Shown: in pieces, positions 15,464 to 23,066 of the stretch
How the letters are laid out: every line of letters starts with the position of its first letter
Numbering within the stretch: position 1 is the first letter of the stretch
Assembly: GCA_946541745.1 (NCBI GenBank)
Contig: CAMNJY010000009.1
Coordinates: 1-32,711, forward strand
Direction: 5' to 3'
Length of the DNA: 32,711 nucleotides
Source: an uncultured Prevotellaceae bacterium
GTDB taxonomy: Bacteria > Bacteroidota > Bacteroidia > Bacteroidales > Bacteroidaceae
Notes under the pieces: model-generated
The model's input: only the letters and a program-made list of their open reading frames with translations
Told to the model about the DNA's origin: nothing
Database searches by the model: none
Translations under genes and position numbers: made by a program

Positions 15464-16396
15464 ATGCAACATACAAAATGCTTAATTATTGGCAGCGGGC
15501 CCGCAGGGTACACCGCTGCTATTTATGCTTCGCGGGCTAATCTCAATCCCATTGAGTATTGCGGCATGCAGCCCGGCGGACAACTGACACAGACCACCGA
15601 GGTAGAGAATTTCCCGGGTTACCCGCAGGGTGTGGACGGCAACCAGATGATGATGGACTTGCGCGAACAGGCCGAACGCTTCGGTACCGACATCCGCGAT
15701 GGAGAAATAGTAAAGGTAGACTTCTCGAAGGCTCCCTATCGCTGTACCGCCGAGGACGGCACGGAGATAGAGGCTGACACCGTCATCATAGCCACCGGGG
15801 CCTCAGCCAAGTATTTGGGACTGGACGACGAGCGGAAATACAACGGCCAGGGTGTCTCGGCCTGTGCCACGTGCGACGGTTTCTTCTACCGCAAGAAGAC
15901 GGTGGCTGTAGTCGGCGGCGGCGACACTGCCTGCGAGGATGCGCTCTACCTGGCCGGACTGGCCAAAAAGGTTTACATGATAGTGCGCAAGCCATTCCTG
16001 CGGGCCTCACAGGTGATGCAGCAACGGGTTCGCGACCATGAAAACATTGAAATCCTGTTTGAGCACAACACCCTCGGACTGTACGGTGAAAACGGTGTGG
16101 AGGGTGCTCACCTGGTGAAACGCCGTGGCGAGCCTGACGAGGAATTAGTAGACATTGAGATAGACGGCTTCTTCCTCGCCATCGGTCACAAGCCCAACAC
16201 TGACATCTTCAAGGAGTGGTTAGACACCGACGAGGTGGGCTACCTGAAGAAGATTGACGGAACGCCAAAGACCAAGTTGCCCGGCATCTTCGTGGCTGGC
16301 GACTGCGCCGACCCCGTCTACCGTCAGGCCATCAGTGCTGCCGGCAGCGGCTGTCAGGCCGCCATTGAGGCCGAGCGCTTCCTTTTGGCAAGATAG
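15464..16396 (+). CDS. trxB: Thioredoxin-disulfide reductase
   Basis: A 310-residue flavoprotein of normal length. GSGPAG at residues 11-16 begins the FAD-binding fold. The redox motif is CATCD (C134, C137). GGGDTACEDA (about 151-160) is the NADPH-binding loop, and the FAD end motif is GIFVAGDCAD near the C-terminus. It transfers electrons from NADPH to thioredoxin. The gene begins 6 bp after the peroxidase stop, so the two form an operon for peroxide reduction. A hairpin with flanking A and T runs ends the transcript. Confidence 0.95.
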   Translation: MQHTKCLIIGSGPAGYTAAIYASRANLNPIEYCGMQPGGQLTQTTEVENFPGYPQGVDGNQMMMDLREQAERFGTDIRDGEIVKVDFSKAPYRCTAEDGTEIEADTVIIATGASAKYLGLDDERKYNGQGVSACATCDGFFYRKKTVAVVGGGDTACEDALYLAGLAKKVYMIVRKPFLRASQVMQQRVRDHENIEILFEHNTLGLYGENGVEGAHLVKRRGEPDEELVDIEIDGFFLAIGHKPNTDIFKEWLDTDEVGYLKKIDGTPKTKLPGIFVAGDCADPVYRQAISAAGSGCQAAIEAERFLLAR

Positions 16397-16420
16397 TATC
16401 TTTGAAAGTCAAAGCTATCA

Positions 16421-16450
16421 AAAAAGCCTCGCTTCCCAGCGAGGCTTTTT
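16421..16450. terminator. Bidirectional terminator after trxB
   Basis: AAAAAGCCTCGCT pairs perfectly with AGCGAGGCTTTTT across a 4-nt loop. T runs occur on both strands, so it can also end transcripts that arrive from the right. Confidence 0.92.
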
Positions 16451-16708
16451 CATACTTTAAAAACTAAATTAATCAACCATAAACCTTAACCATTAAAAAT
16501 CTTTCGTGATGCAAAGATACGACATCTTCGCGAAAGCGAGGTCGAATGAGGGTTATTTGAGGTTGAAAATACGTGAAATAACGATATTTCGACCTAAAAT
16601 CACGCTTTTTCCACCTATTTTGTCACCCTTTCACACTTTTTCAACGCAAAAATGATGTTTTTTAAAACAAAATAGCTACCTTCGCAGTCTCAAAGCACAA
16701 TCAAAAGC
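16451..16708. other. 258-bp leader region before the hybrid kinase
   Basis: No coding sequence is seen. It contains an A-rich stretch of ACCATTAA-like units (16475-16500). Two nested inverted repeats follow: CTTTCG...CGAAAG (16501-16536) with GATG/CATC inside, and AGGTCGAA (16539) with TTCGACCT (16588) enclosing GTTATTT/AAATAAC. A minus-strand TATCTTTG lies at 16519-16512. The kinase promoter core is near the right end. Confidence 0.5.
16677..16684 (+). promoter_or_regulatory. -7 element for the hybrid kinase gene
   Basis: TACCTTCG followed by CAG, 24 bp before the ATG. No clear TTTG was found 19-21 bp upstream, so this is a weak call. Confidence 0.45.
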
Positions 16709-18454
16709 ATGAACCTGCAAACGCTCATCATCATTATCATCATTGCTGCCATTGGACTGTTCTTCCTGGGGCGTGAACTGTTTCAGCGCGGTGTCCGCAT
16801 GAGAAACCGTCTGCAGATGAGTGCCATCTACACCAACATTACTCACGAACTGCTCACCCCGCTCACCGTCATCTCAGCCTCCGTCGACAGGCTGCGCGAA
16901 CAGGAGCCTGCCCACAGTCAGGACTACGACCTCATGCAGCTCAACATTGAACGCATGGTGAGGTTGCTTCAGCAGATTCTGGAAACCAGCAAGTCGCAGT
17001 CGGGCGAGCTGAAACTGCTCGTCGCCCAAGGCGATGTCATGCAATACATACAGCAGACGGCCCTCTGCATAGAGCCTCTCATGGCCAAAAACGGTCTGGA
17101 CTTCACCATACAATGTACGCCGCAGAGCATGATGGGCTGGATAGACACCGACAAGCTGGACAAAATCATCTACAACCTGCTGTCAAACGCTGCCAAGTAC
17201 ACGCCAAGCGGGGCCGGCAAAGTGAGGTTGCAGGTCAATACCAATGCCAGATACGACCATATTATTATTAAGGTACGTGACAACGGCATCGGCATCCCGC
17301 ATGAGAAGATGAAAAAACTGTTTCACCGTTTCTATGACGGTGACTACCGCCGCCAGCAGACCATCGGTACCGGGCTGGGGCTGGCCCTGACGCGCGAACT
17401 GGTCTATCTGCATGGCGGCGACATAGAGTGTGAGAGCACGGAGGGAGTCGGCACCACCTTCACCGTCACCCTGCCTATCAGCAAAGATGCTTTCTCGGCA
17501 TCGCAGATTGACGAGCAGAGCAAGGTGGACATCAACACGGCACGCAGTGCTATTCTCGACATCGCCCGCCGCATGAGCGACAGCGAGCCAGAAGAGTCCA
17601 CTACCCTTGTTGAGGACGATGCCTATAAGCTGCTGATTGTTGAAGACAACATAGAGCTGCTGATGCTGATGCAGCAGTTGCTCGGTCCCAAATACCGCGT
17701 CAAGACCGCCACCAACGGCAAGGAGGCCATAGAGGTGATAGAGCAAGAGGAGCTGGACATCATCATCTCGGACGTCATGATGCCCGTGATGGACGGTCTG
17801 GAACTTACTCGTCACGTCAAGGCCGATCCCAATTACCAGCATCTGCCCATCATTCTGCTGACAGCCAAGACCCAGGACGAGGACCGTAACGAGGCACTGC
17901 AGATAGGAGCCGACAGCTATGTAACCAAACCTTTCAAGCTGAGCGACCTGGAACTGCGCATCAACAACATCGTAGAAAACCGCAACCGCGTAAAGGAGGA
18001 ATTCCTAAACCACATGACAGAGGAGCTGACGGCACGCGCCGTCGACCCACAGTCTCAACCCGAAATCCCGCCCGTCACGGCTCCGGCAGAGCAGGCAGCA
18101 CCCTCCGGACCCACCGCTGACGAGTTGTTCCTCAAGCGGGCTGTAGACTGTATCTACGCCCATATAGACGACAGCGACTACGACCGCGACACCTTTGCCT
18201 CCGACATGGGGGCCAGTGCTTCCACGCTCTACAACAAGCTGCGAGCCCTGACAGGACTCAGCGTCAGCAGTTTCATCCGCGACATCCGTATGAAGGAAGC
18301 CATGCGCATAGCGCAGCGCCAGCCAGACATACGCATCAGCGACCTGGCCTACAAGGTGGGATTCAAAGACCCCAAATACTTCAGTACCTGCTTCAAGAAG
18401 GAGTTTGGCATGCAACCGACTGAGTATATCGAGCACTTATCCAAAGACCCATGA
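16709..18454 (+). CDS. Hybrid sensor kinase/response regulator with AraC output, no periplasmic sensor
   Basis: A 581-residue hybrid two-component system protein. Residues 5-21 are a single membrane segment. The HisKA domain follows at once with H46 in NITHELLTPL. HATPase_c motifs are NLLSNAAKYT (N box), DNGIGIP (G1) and GTGLGLAL (G2). A receiver domain at about 306-425 has phosphoacceptor D355 in ISDVMMPVMDG and the conserved K407 in VTKPF. An AraC-type helix-turn-helix domain occupies about 472-577. The usual hybrid regulators of Bacteroidetes (HTCS) carry a long periplasmic beta-propeller or other sensor, which is absent here. An in-frame stop at 16672 rules out an N-terminal extension. 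The signal and targets are unknown. Its 3' end overlaps the convergent symporter gene by 62 bp. Confidence 0.9.
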   Translation: MNLQTLIIIIIIAAIGLFFLGRELFQRGVRMRNRLQMSAIYTNITHELLTPLTVISASVDRLREQEPAHSQDYDLMQLNIERMVRLLQQILETSKSQSGELKLLVAQGDVMQYIQQTALCIEPLMAKNGLDFTIQCTPQSMMGWIDTDKLDKIIYNLLSNAAKYTPSGAGKVRLQVNTNARYDHIIIKVRDNGIGIPHEKMKKLFHRFYDGDYRRQQTIGTGLGLALTRELVYLHGGDIECESTEGVGTTFTVTLPISKDAFSASQIDEQSKVDINTARSAILDIARRMSDSEPEESTTLVEDDAYKLLIVEDNIELLMLMQQLLGPKYRVKTATNGKEAIEVIEQEELDIIISDVMMPVMDGLELTRHVKADPNYQHLPIILLTAKTQDEDRNEALQIGADSYVTKPFKLSDLELRINNIVENRNRVKEEFLNHMTEELTARAVDPQSQPEIPPVTAPAEQAAPSGPTADELFLKRAVDCIYAHIDDSDYDRDTFASDMGASASTLYNKLRALTGLSVSSFIRDIRMKEAMRIAQRQPDIRISDLAYKVGFKDPKYFSTCFKKEFGMQPTEYIEHLSKDP

Positions 18455-19838
18455 AGGTCAGAAGCCCATTCAGCATCAGTAGCTCGTAACCAAACTTATA
18501 GTTCAGAAGACTGTTACCCACCATTTCAAGGGCGTAGCACGCCAAGGGTGATGCCACGCAGATATACGGCACCCAGGAGTCGCGCGGCTGACGACGGGTG
18601 AACAGGCCGAAGGCGAACAGCCCCAGCAGCGGACCATAGGTATAGCTTACCATGATGTAGATGGCATCAATGAGCGACGTACTGTTAATGTAGCGGAACA
18701 CCAGGATGAAGACCACGAAGAGCAGGCACATCACTACATGGGTCAACCGCCGGAGCCGCTCATCGCCTGGCCGGCGGCAGATGTCAATACAGAAGCTGGT
18801 TGTCATCGATGTCAGAGCCGAGTCAGCGGTAGAGAATGAAGCCGCCATAATACCGAGTACGAAGAGACACTGAACGCTGAACATTGAACGATGAACGGTG
18901 GCCGCGCTTTGTACGAAGGCGGGGAGCAGGTCGTCGCCCGCCACTCCTGCCATCTCAGGCACCATTGTCAACAGCACGCCAAGCGACAGAAACAGCAGGT
19001 TTACCGGCACGAAGGCCACCCCGTAAGAGCACATGTCTTTCTGTGCCTCACGCAACGTCTTGCACGTCAGGTTCTTCTGCATCATATCCTGGTCGAGTCC
19101 CGTCATGACGATGACGATGAACACCCCGCTGAGGAACTGCTTCCAGAAATTGCGTGGCGAGGCCCAGTCATCCATCACGAAGACACGGCTCAGCGGACTG
19201 TCTGCCACAGCCTGTACGGCTCCTCCCAGTGTCATTCCCTGTGATTCCACCACCTTATATATTATAAAAAGCAGCGAACCCAGCAGGCAGGCGGTCTGCA
19301 GCGAGTCAGTGGCCACCAGCGTCTTGATGCCCCCGCGATAGGTGTAGAGCCAGATAAGCAGCACCAGTCCGGCGACACTCATCCAAAAGGGAATGCCCAG
19401 TGCGTCGAACACGAAGCGCTGCATGATGATACACACCACATAAAATTTCACCGCCGCCCCCGTCATCTTCGACACCAGAAAGAACCAAGCCCCCGACAGG
19501 TATGACCTGCGGCCAAGGCGCTGGCCCAGGTAGGTGTAGATGCTGGTCAGTCCCAGACGGTAGTATAACGGCAACAGCACCACTGCCACCACCACATAGC
19601 CCACAACAAAACCCAGGCAGACTTGCAGATAGGTCATCTGCGTGGCCGTCACCATGCCCGGCACGGAAACAAAGGTCACGCCCGAGATGGAAGCCCCCAC
19701 CATGCCGAAGGCCACCATCGGCCACGGCGATCGTCGTCCAGCCCTATAGAAAGCCTCATTGTCGGCTCGCCGCGCCGTCCACCGGCTGATGGCAAAGAGC
19801 AAGGCGAAATAGCAAAGCAAAACAGTCAGTATCATCAT
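18393..19838 (-). CDS. Sodium:solute symporter family (SSS) transporter
   Basis: A 481-residue inner membrane protein with roughly 12-13 hydrophobic segments. Family features include GASISGVTFVSVPGMV near the start, the GLDQDMMQKNLTCKTLREAQKDM loop after the central segments, and AASFSTADSALTSMTTSF, the segment that bears Na2-site Ser/Thr residues in SSS proteins. It uses the sodium gradient to take up a small solute (sugar, amino acid, carboxylate or similar); the substrate cannot be told. The first two codons are both ATG. The promoter core ends about ten bases before the start. The last 20 codons are antisense to the end of the hybrid kinase gene. Confidence 0.88.
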   Translation of the reverse strand: MMILTVLLCYFALLFAISRWTARRADNEAFYRAGRRSPWPMVAFGMVGASISGVTFVSVPGMVTATQMTYLQVCLGFVVGYVVVAVVLLPLYYRLGLTSIYTYLGQRLGRRSYLSGAWFFLVSKMTGAAVKFYVVCIIMQRFVFDALGIPFWMSVAGLVLLIWLYTYRGGIKTLVATDSLQTACLLGSLLFIIYKVVESQGMTLGGAVQAVADSPLSRVFVMDDWASPRNFWKQFLSGVFIVIVMTGLDQDMMQKNLTCKTLREAQKDMCSYGVAFVPVNLLFLSLGVLLTMVPEMAGVAGDDLLPAFVQSAATVHRSMFSVQCLFVLGIMAASFSTADSALTSMTTSFCIDICRRPGDERLRRLTHVVMCLLFVVFILVFRYINSTSLIDAIYIMVSYTYGPLLGLFAFGLFTRRQPRDSWVPYICVASPLACYALEMVGNSLLNYKFGYELLMLNGLLTFMGLWISARYTQSVACQTPS

Positions 19839-19848
19839 AAAGCGGCTG

Positions 19849-19880
19849 CAAAATTACTGCTTTTTCTGGAAAGGAGCAAA
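19849..19880 (-). promoter_or_regulatory. Promoter of the SSS transporter gene
   Basis: Minus strand: TTTG (19880-19877), a 20-bp spacer, then a perfect TAATTTTG (19856-19849). The start codon at 19838 is only ten bases beyond it. Confidence 0.82.
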
Positions 19881-19908
19881 GAAAACGCGACAAATAAAAC
19901 CTAATTAA

Positions 19909-19940
19909 TTTGGATATGTGCAGACTTTATAGTACCTTTG
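19909..19940 (+). promoter_or_regulatory. Promoter of the 19966 lipoprotein gene
   Basis: TTTG (19909-19912), a 20-bp spacer, then a perfect TACCTTTG (19933-19940) followed by CGGC. Confidence 0.85.
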
Positions 19941-19965
19941 CGGCCACTATACAACGATAACGACA

Positions 19966-20730
19966 ATGAAGCAGAAAGTTTTTTGGTTAGCGGCAGTCGC
20001 AGCCCTCACCATGACGATAGCGGCATGTGGCAGCAAGGAGAGTAAGCAGACTGAGGACAACGAGGCCATCAGCACAAAGCAGAACTTACTGGGCGACTCC
20101 ACGGTCTACGGCCTGGCCTGCGACGGGTGCAACGACACCATTCTGGTGTTCCTGCCTCGCTATGGTGGCGACCCTGACACGTTCAACATCTTAGGGGCAT
20201 CGAAAGCGCAGAAGGTTTTCGGACGGCCTAAAATTGGTGACAAGATGGCCGTGGTGGTAAACCATAACAACCCGAAGGTTGCCGACATGGTGATTGACTT
20301 GGAGGAGCTGAAGGGCGAGTGGTGCTACGTGGTGAAACCCCAGTTGCGCCGCCGGGCTGGCTTGAGCCAGGAAGCCCAGCAACGTTTTCTGAAAGAGGCC
20401 CCCGACTCGCTGATAAGCGAGCTGATGCAGCCGAGGGAATACGGGGTAGAAATAAAGAGCGAGAACACCGCCCGTCCCATCGGCTTTGTCCACGCCATGA
20501 CGTCGGACGAAGAAAGTCCGGTGGTCTACCCACAGTTGAAGCGCTACCGCGAGTGGCACATCTTCAACGGGCTGTTAGTGTTGAGTGAGACCAAGCGTGA
20601 CACTACCGGTGTACAGACCGTCATCAACAGTGACACGGCCCAGTTTGTGCTGCTGCGCCGCGACACCTTGGTACTACGCTTCGAAGACGGGGAACAAGGC
20701 TATTACAGAAAGCGGAAAAGCGAAGAATAG
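19966..20730 (+). CDS. Hypothetical lipoprotein
   Basis: A 254-residue protein that I cannot assign to a named family. Residues 1-21 are a lipoprotein signal with lipobox TIAAC (C21). A short polar linker (GSKESKQTEDNEA) precedes a probably globular, beta-rich domain with conserved-looking segments DSTVYGLACDGCNDTILVFLP and RYREWHIFNGLLVLSET. CDGC is a close Cys pair (spacing C-x-x-C), which could bind metal or form a disulfide; this is only a suggestion. The Gly/Ser after the lipobox Cys is less acidic than in surface-exported lipoproteins, so a periplasm-facing location is possible. It has its own canonical promoter, and a terminator hairpin sits inside the 3' end of convergent queF. Confidence 0.75.
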   Translation: MKQKVFWLAAVAALTMTIAACGSKESKQTEDNEAISTKQNLLGDSTVYGLACDGCNDTILVFLPRYGGDPDTFNILGASKAQKVFGRPKIGDKMAVVVNHNNPKVADMVIDLEELKGEWCYVVKPQLRRRAGLSQEAQQRFLKEAPDSLISELMQPREYGVEIKSENTARPIGFVHAMTSDEESPVVYPQLKRYREWHIFNGLLVLSETKRDTTGVQTVINSDTAQFVLLRRDTLVLRFEDGEQGYYRKRKSEE

Positions 20731-20736
20731 CGCTAC

Positions 20737-21198
20737 TTAGACTATCTCATGGCTGAGCATGCGTTGCTCAGCCATTTTTTCGTATTTCGTGCCGGGCTTC
20801 CCGTAGTTGGCATAGGGATAGATACTGATGCCGCCCCGAGGTGTAAACAGTCCGATGACTTCGATATACTTAGGCTGCATCAGCTTCACCAGATCCTTCA
20901 TGATGATGTTGACGCAGTCTTCGTGGAAGTCGCCATTGTTGCGGAATGAGAAGAGGTAAAGCTTCAGACTCTTCGACTCCACCATCCTTTGGGCGGGTAT
21001 ATACATGATTTTTATCTCAGCAAAGTCGGGCTGTCCGGTAATAGGGCAAAGCGACGTGAACTCCGGACAGTTGAACTGCACCCAGTAGTCGTTGTCCTGA
21101 TGTTTGTTCTCAAACGTCTCCAGCACTTCGGGAGCATAGTGAGACAAGTATTGCGTCTCCCGCCCCAGTGCTTTCAGGTTTTCTAATTTGCGGTCCAT
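20737..21198 (-). CDS. queF: NADPH-dependent 7-cyano-7-deazaguanine reductase
   Basis: A 153-residue short-form (type I) QueF of the tunnel-fold superfamily. The nucleophile C51 lies in [14 protein letters not shown], with the catalytic Asp in the same segment. The NADPH/substrate motif [21 protein letters not shown] is complete. The enzyme reduces preQ0 to preQ1 on the queuosine tRNA-modification path. It is the last gene of the run rplY-pth-hslR-queF and lies 15 bp after hslR. Its last 14 codons contain the terminator hairpin of the convergent lipoprotein gene. Confidence 0.95.
   Translation of the reverse strand: MDRKLENLKALGRETQYLSHYAPEVLETFENKHQDNDYWVQFNCPEFTSLCPITGQPDFAEIKIMYIPAQRMVESKSLKLYLFSFRNNGDFHEDCVNIIMKDLVKLMQPKYIEVIGLFTPRGGISIYPYANYGKPGTKYEKMAEQRMLSHEIV
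20749..20780 (+). terminator. Terminator of the 19966 gene, embedded in queF coding sequence
   Basis: ATGGCTGAGCA (20749-20759) pairs perfectly with TGCTCAGCCAT (20765-20775) across a 5-nt loop and is followed by TTTTT on the plus strand. Confidence 0.85.
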
Positions 21199-21213
21199 AC
21201 GTTATATCATTTA

Positions 21214-21654
21214 TTATTCCTCGTCGAAGTCGTCATCGTCAAACTCAAAGCCATCCCACTCGCCGTAGCCCTCCAGCGACGGCCCCACAAAGGCATCCAT
21301 GGCGCGACGGTCCTTCTTGGTGGGTCGCCCGGTGCCGCGCTGGCGGTTGACAAACCCGCTGATGCGGGTCATCTCTAACAGCTCGTACTGGTCGGGGGTA
21401 GTGATGTTCTCATAAATCTCAGGCAGCAATTTGGCACCGACGCGCTGTTCAATGGTTTTCAGTATGCGGAAAGAATAGGTCACTGGCGGTTTGCGCACAC
21501 TGACCTTGTCGCCCACTTTGACCATGCGCGAGGGCTTGACGTTGACATCGTTCACCATAACCCGCCCGTTCTTGCAAGCATCTGCAGCTATCGTGCGGGT
21601 CTTGAAGATGCGCGCTGCCCACAGCCATTTGTCTATTCGTGCTTCGTCAGTCAT
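21214..21654 (-). CDS. S4-domain RNA-binding protein, Hsp15-like
   Basis: A 146-residue protein with an N-terminal S4 RNA-binding domain (residues about 6-65): RIDKWLWAARIFKTRTIAADACKNGRV and the strand VKVGDKVSVRKPP. The rest matches the Hsp15/HslR family, which binds the 50S subunit carrying stalled nascent chain-tRNA. The C-terminus is a very acidic tail (FEFDDDDFDEE). Its start overlaps the end of pth by 8 bp, which implies translational coupling, and the context of peptidyl-tRNA hydrolase and L25 fits a role in translation rescue. The symbol hslR is likely but the S4 family is broad, so I leave it out. Confidence 0.85.
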   Translation of the reverse strand: MTDEARIDKWLWAARIFKTRTIAADACKNGRVMVNDVNVKPSRMVKVGDKVSVRKPPVTYSFRILKTIEQRVGAKLLPEIYENITTPDQYELLEMTRISGFVNRQRGTGRPTKKDRRAMDAFVGPSLEGYGEWDGFEFDDDDFDEE

Positions 21655-22243
21655 TTTCCGGAAGTGTTGCTGTTCTTTTTCCTAACCTGTTATACTGGTT
21701 CATGGTGATGTCGATGCCGGCCAGCACGAAGCTGCGGATGATGTCTACCGCCAGGTCTATGGAGGGCTGCAGGGCCTTCAACTGCTCGTCACTGTATTTA
21801 CCCAGCACCCAGTCTATCTGCCCACCCTGCGGATAGTCGTTGCCGATGCCCATGCGCAGCCGTGGATAGTCCTGTCCTATGAGCTGCTGGATATGGCCCA
21901 GGCCGTTGTGACCACCGCCGGAGCCGCTGGCCTTCAGGCGGAACTGTCCCAAGGGCAGGGCCACGTCGTCGCTGACGACCATGAGCCGGTGCTGGTCGAT
22001 GTTTTCCTTGTTCAGCCAGTAGCGCACAGCATTGCCGCTGAGGTTCATAAACGTGGTGGGCTTCAGCAGCACCACCTTGCGTCCCTTCAGCGATGTCTCG
22101 GCCACATAGCCGTAACGGCGGTCGCTGAAAACAGCGTTGGACGCCTTTGCAAAGGCGTCCAACACCATGAAACCTGTATTATGGCGGGTCATCGCGTACT
22201 CATCGCCCGGATTTCCCAGTCCAACAATCAAAAATTTGTCCAT
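21647..22243 (-). CDS. pth: Peptidyl-tRNA hydrolase
   Basis: A 198-residue enzyme. Catalytic and binding residues of bacterial Pth are present: N11 in GLGNPG, H21 in MTRHNTGF, N67 in KPTTFMNLSG, D92 in VVSDDVALPLG and N113 in GGGHNGL. It releases tRNA from peptidyl-tRNAs that drop off the ribosome. It follows rplY by 9 bp and overlaps the S4-domain gene by 8 bp. The order L25-Pth is common in bacteria and supports both assignments. Confidence 0.96.
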   Translation of the reverse strand: MDKFLIVGLGNPGDEYAMTRHNTGFMVLDAFAKASNAVFSDRRYGYVAETSLKGRKVVLLKPTTFMNLSGNAVRYWLNKENIDQHRLMVVSDDVALPLGQFRLKASGSGGGHNGLGHIQQLIGQDYPRLRMGIGNDYPQGGQIDWVLGKYSDEQLKALQPSIDLAVDIIRSFVLAGIDITMNQYNRLGKRTATLPEND

Positions 22244-22252
22244 ACCTTCTTA

Positions 22253-22846
22253 TTACTCGGCAGCAGCGGCAGCAGCACGCGAAGCACGGGTAGCCTTGAC
22301 AGAGCAGACGACAACCTCGGGCGAGGTGGCAATCTTCAGACCGTCAAACTGGAGGGCACCTACCTTGATAGCCTTACCCAACTGCAGGTTGGTGACATCA
22401 ATGTCGAGCACCTCGGGAATCTGCTTGTAGGGAGCGGTGACATCAATCTTGCGGATGCTGAGGTTCAGCTTACCACCGTCGCGCACACCCTGTGCCAGGC
22501 CGTTCAGCTTGACAGGAATACCGATGGTAATATCCTTGGTATCGTTCACCTCAAAGAAGTCGGCATGCAGCAGGGCATCCGTCGTGGGGTGGAACTGCAG
22601 CTCCTTGATGATAGCCTTGTGAGCCTCGCCGTCGATGGTCAGGTTGACCACATAGACATGAGGCGTGTAGATAGCCTTGCGCAGCTCAGAAAACGAAGCC
22701 TGGAAGGCCATGGCCTGAGGCAGGCCGTTCTCACCCTTTTTCTCACCATACAGATTGCAGGGCACCATGCCCTCCTTACGCAGAAGCTTTGAGGCTTTCT
22801 TGCCCGTTGCGGTACGCTTCTGACCGCTTACGCTGATTTCTCTCAT
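22253..22846 (-). CDS. rplY: 50S ribosomal protein L25/Ctc
   Basis: A 197-residue protein of the long (TL5/CTC) L25 form. The N-terminal 5S rRNA-binding domain is recognised by GKKASKLLRKEGMVPCNLYG and IKELQFHPTTDALLHADFFEV. The C-terminal TL5 domain follows (IGIPVKLNGLAQGVRDGGKL, DITVTAPYK-like strand, VDVTNLQLGKAIKV). The end is Ala-rich (SRAAAAAAE). It is the first gene of a four-gene translation-related operon, with a promoter core about 85 bp upstream. Confidence 0.95.
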   Translation of the reverse strand: MREISVSGQKRTATGKKASKLLRKEGMVPCNLYGEKKGENGLPQAMAFQASFSELRKAIYTPHVYVVNLTIDGEAHKAIIKELQFHPTTDALLHADFFEVNDTKDITIGIPVKLNGLAQGVRDGGKLNLSIRKIDVTAPYKQIPEVLDIDVTNLQLGKAIKVGALQFDGLKIATSPEVVVCSVKATRASRAAAAAAE

Positions 22847-22931
22847 AACAGTGTTGTTGTGTTACTCTAAATTAATAATTAATGTTGTTAATTCACCATC
22901 ACACGGTGCGCCTTTCCTCGAAAAGCGGGTG

Positions 22932-22939
22932 CAAAGGTA
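22932..22939 (-). promoter_or_regulatory. -7 element of the rplY operon
   Basis: Minus strand TACCTTTG followed by CACC, a full consensus match. No good TTTG lies at the right distance upstream. The leader before rplY would be about 80 nt. Confidence 0.65.
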
Positions 22940-22999
22940 CAAAGAATAATTGAAAAATGATAATTACTAATTGAAAATTTACAAAAAAAGGCGGTTTTT

Positions 23000-23031
23000 C
23001 TTGCATGTTCAAGGAAATTTGATTATTTTTG
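23000..23031 (+). promoter_or_regulatory. Promoter of the nusB operon
   Basis: CTTG (23000-23003), a 20-bp spacer, then TATTTTTG (23024-23031) followed by CAG. It lies inside the ORF-track extension of nusB, which supports the later start at 23067. Confidence 0.7.
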
Positions 23032-23066
23032 CAGTCGAAAAGAGCATAAACTATAACGTAAGCCCC

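Noticed and set aside
22971-23066. N-terminal extension of nusB in the ORF track
   Set aside because: The stretch is AT-rich, contains the promoter core TATTTTTG, and gives an atypical N-terminus; ATG 23067 fits the family.
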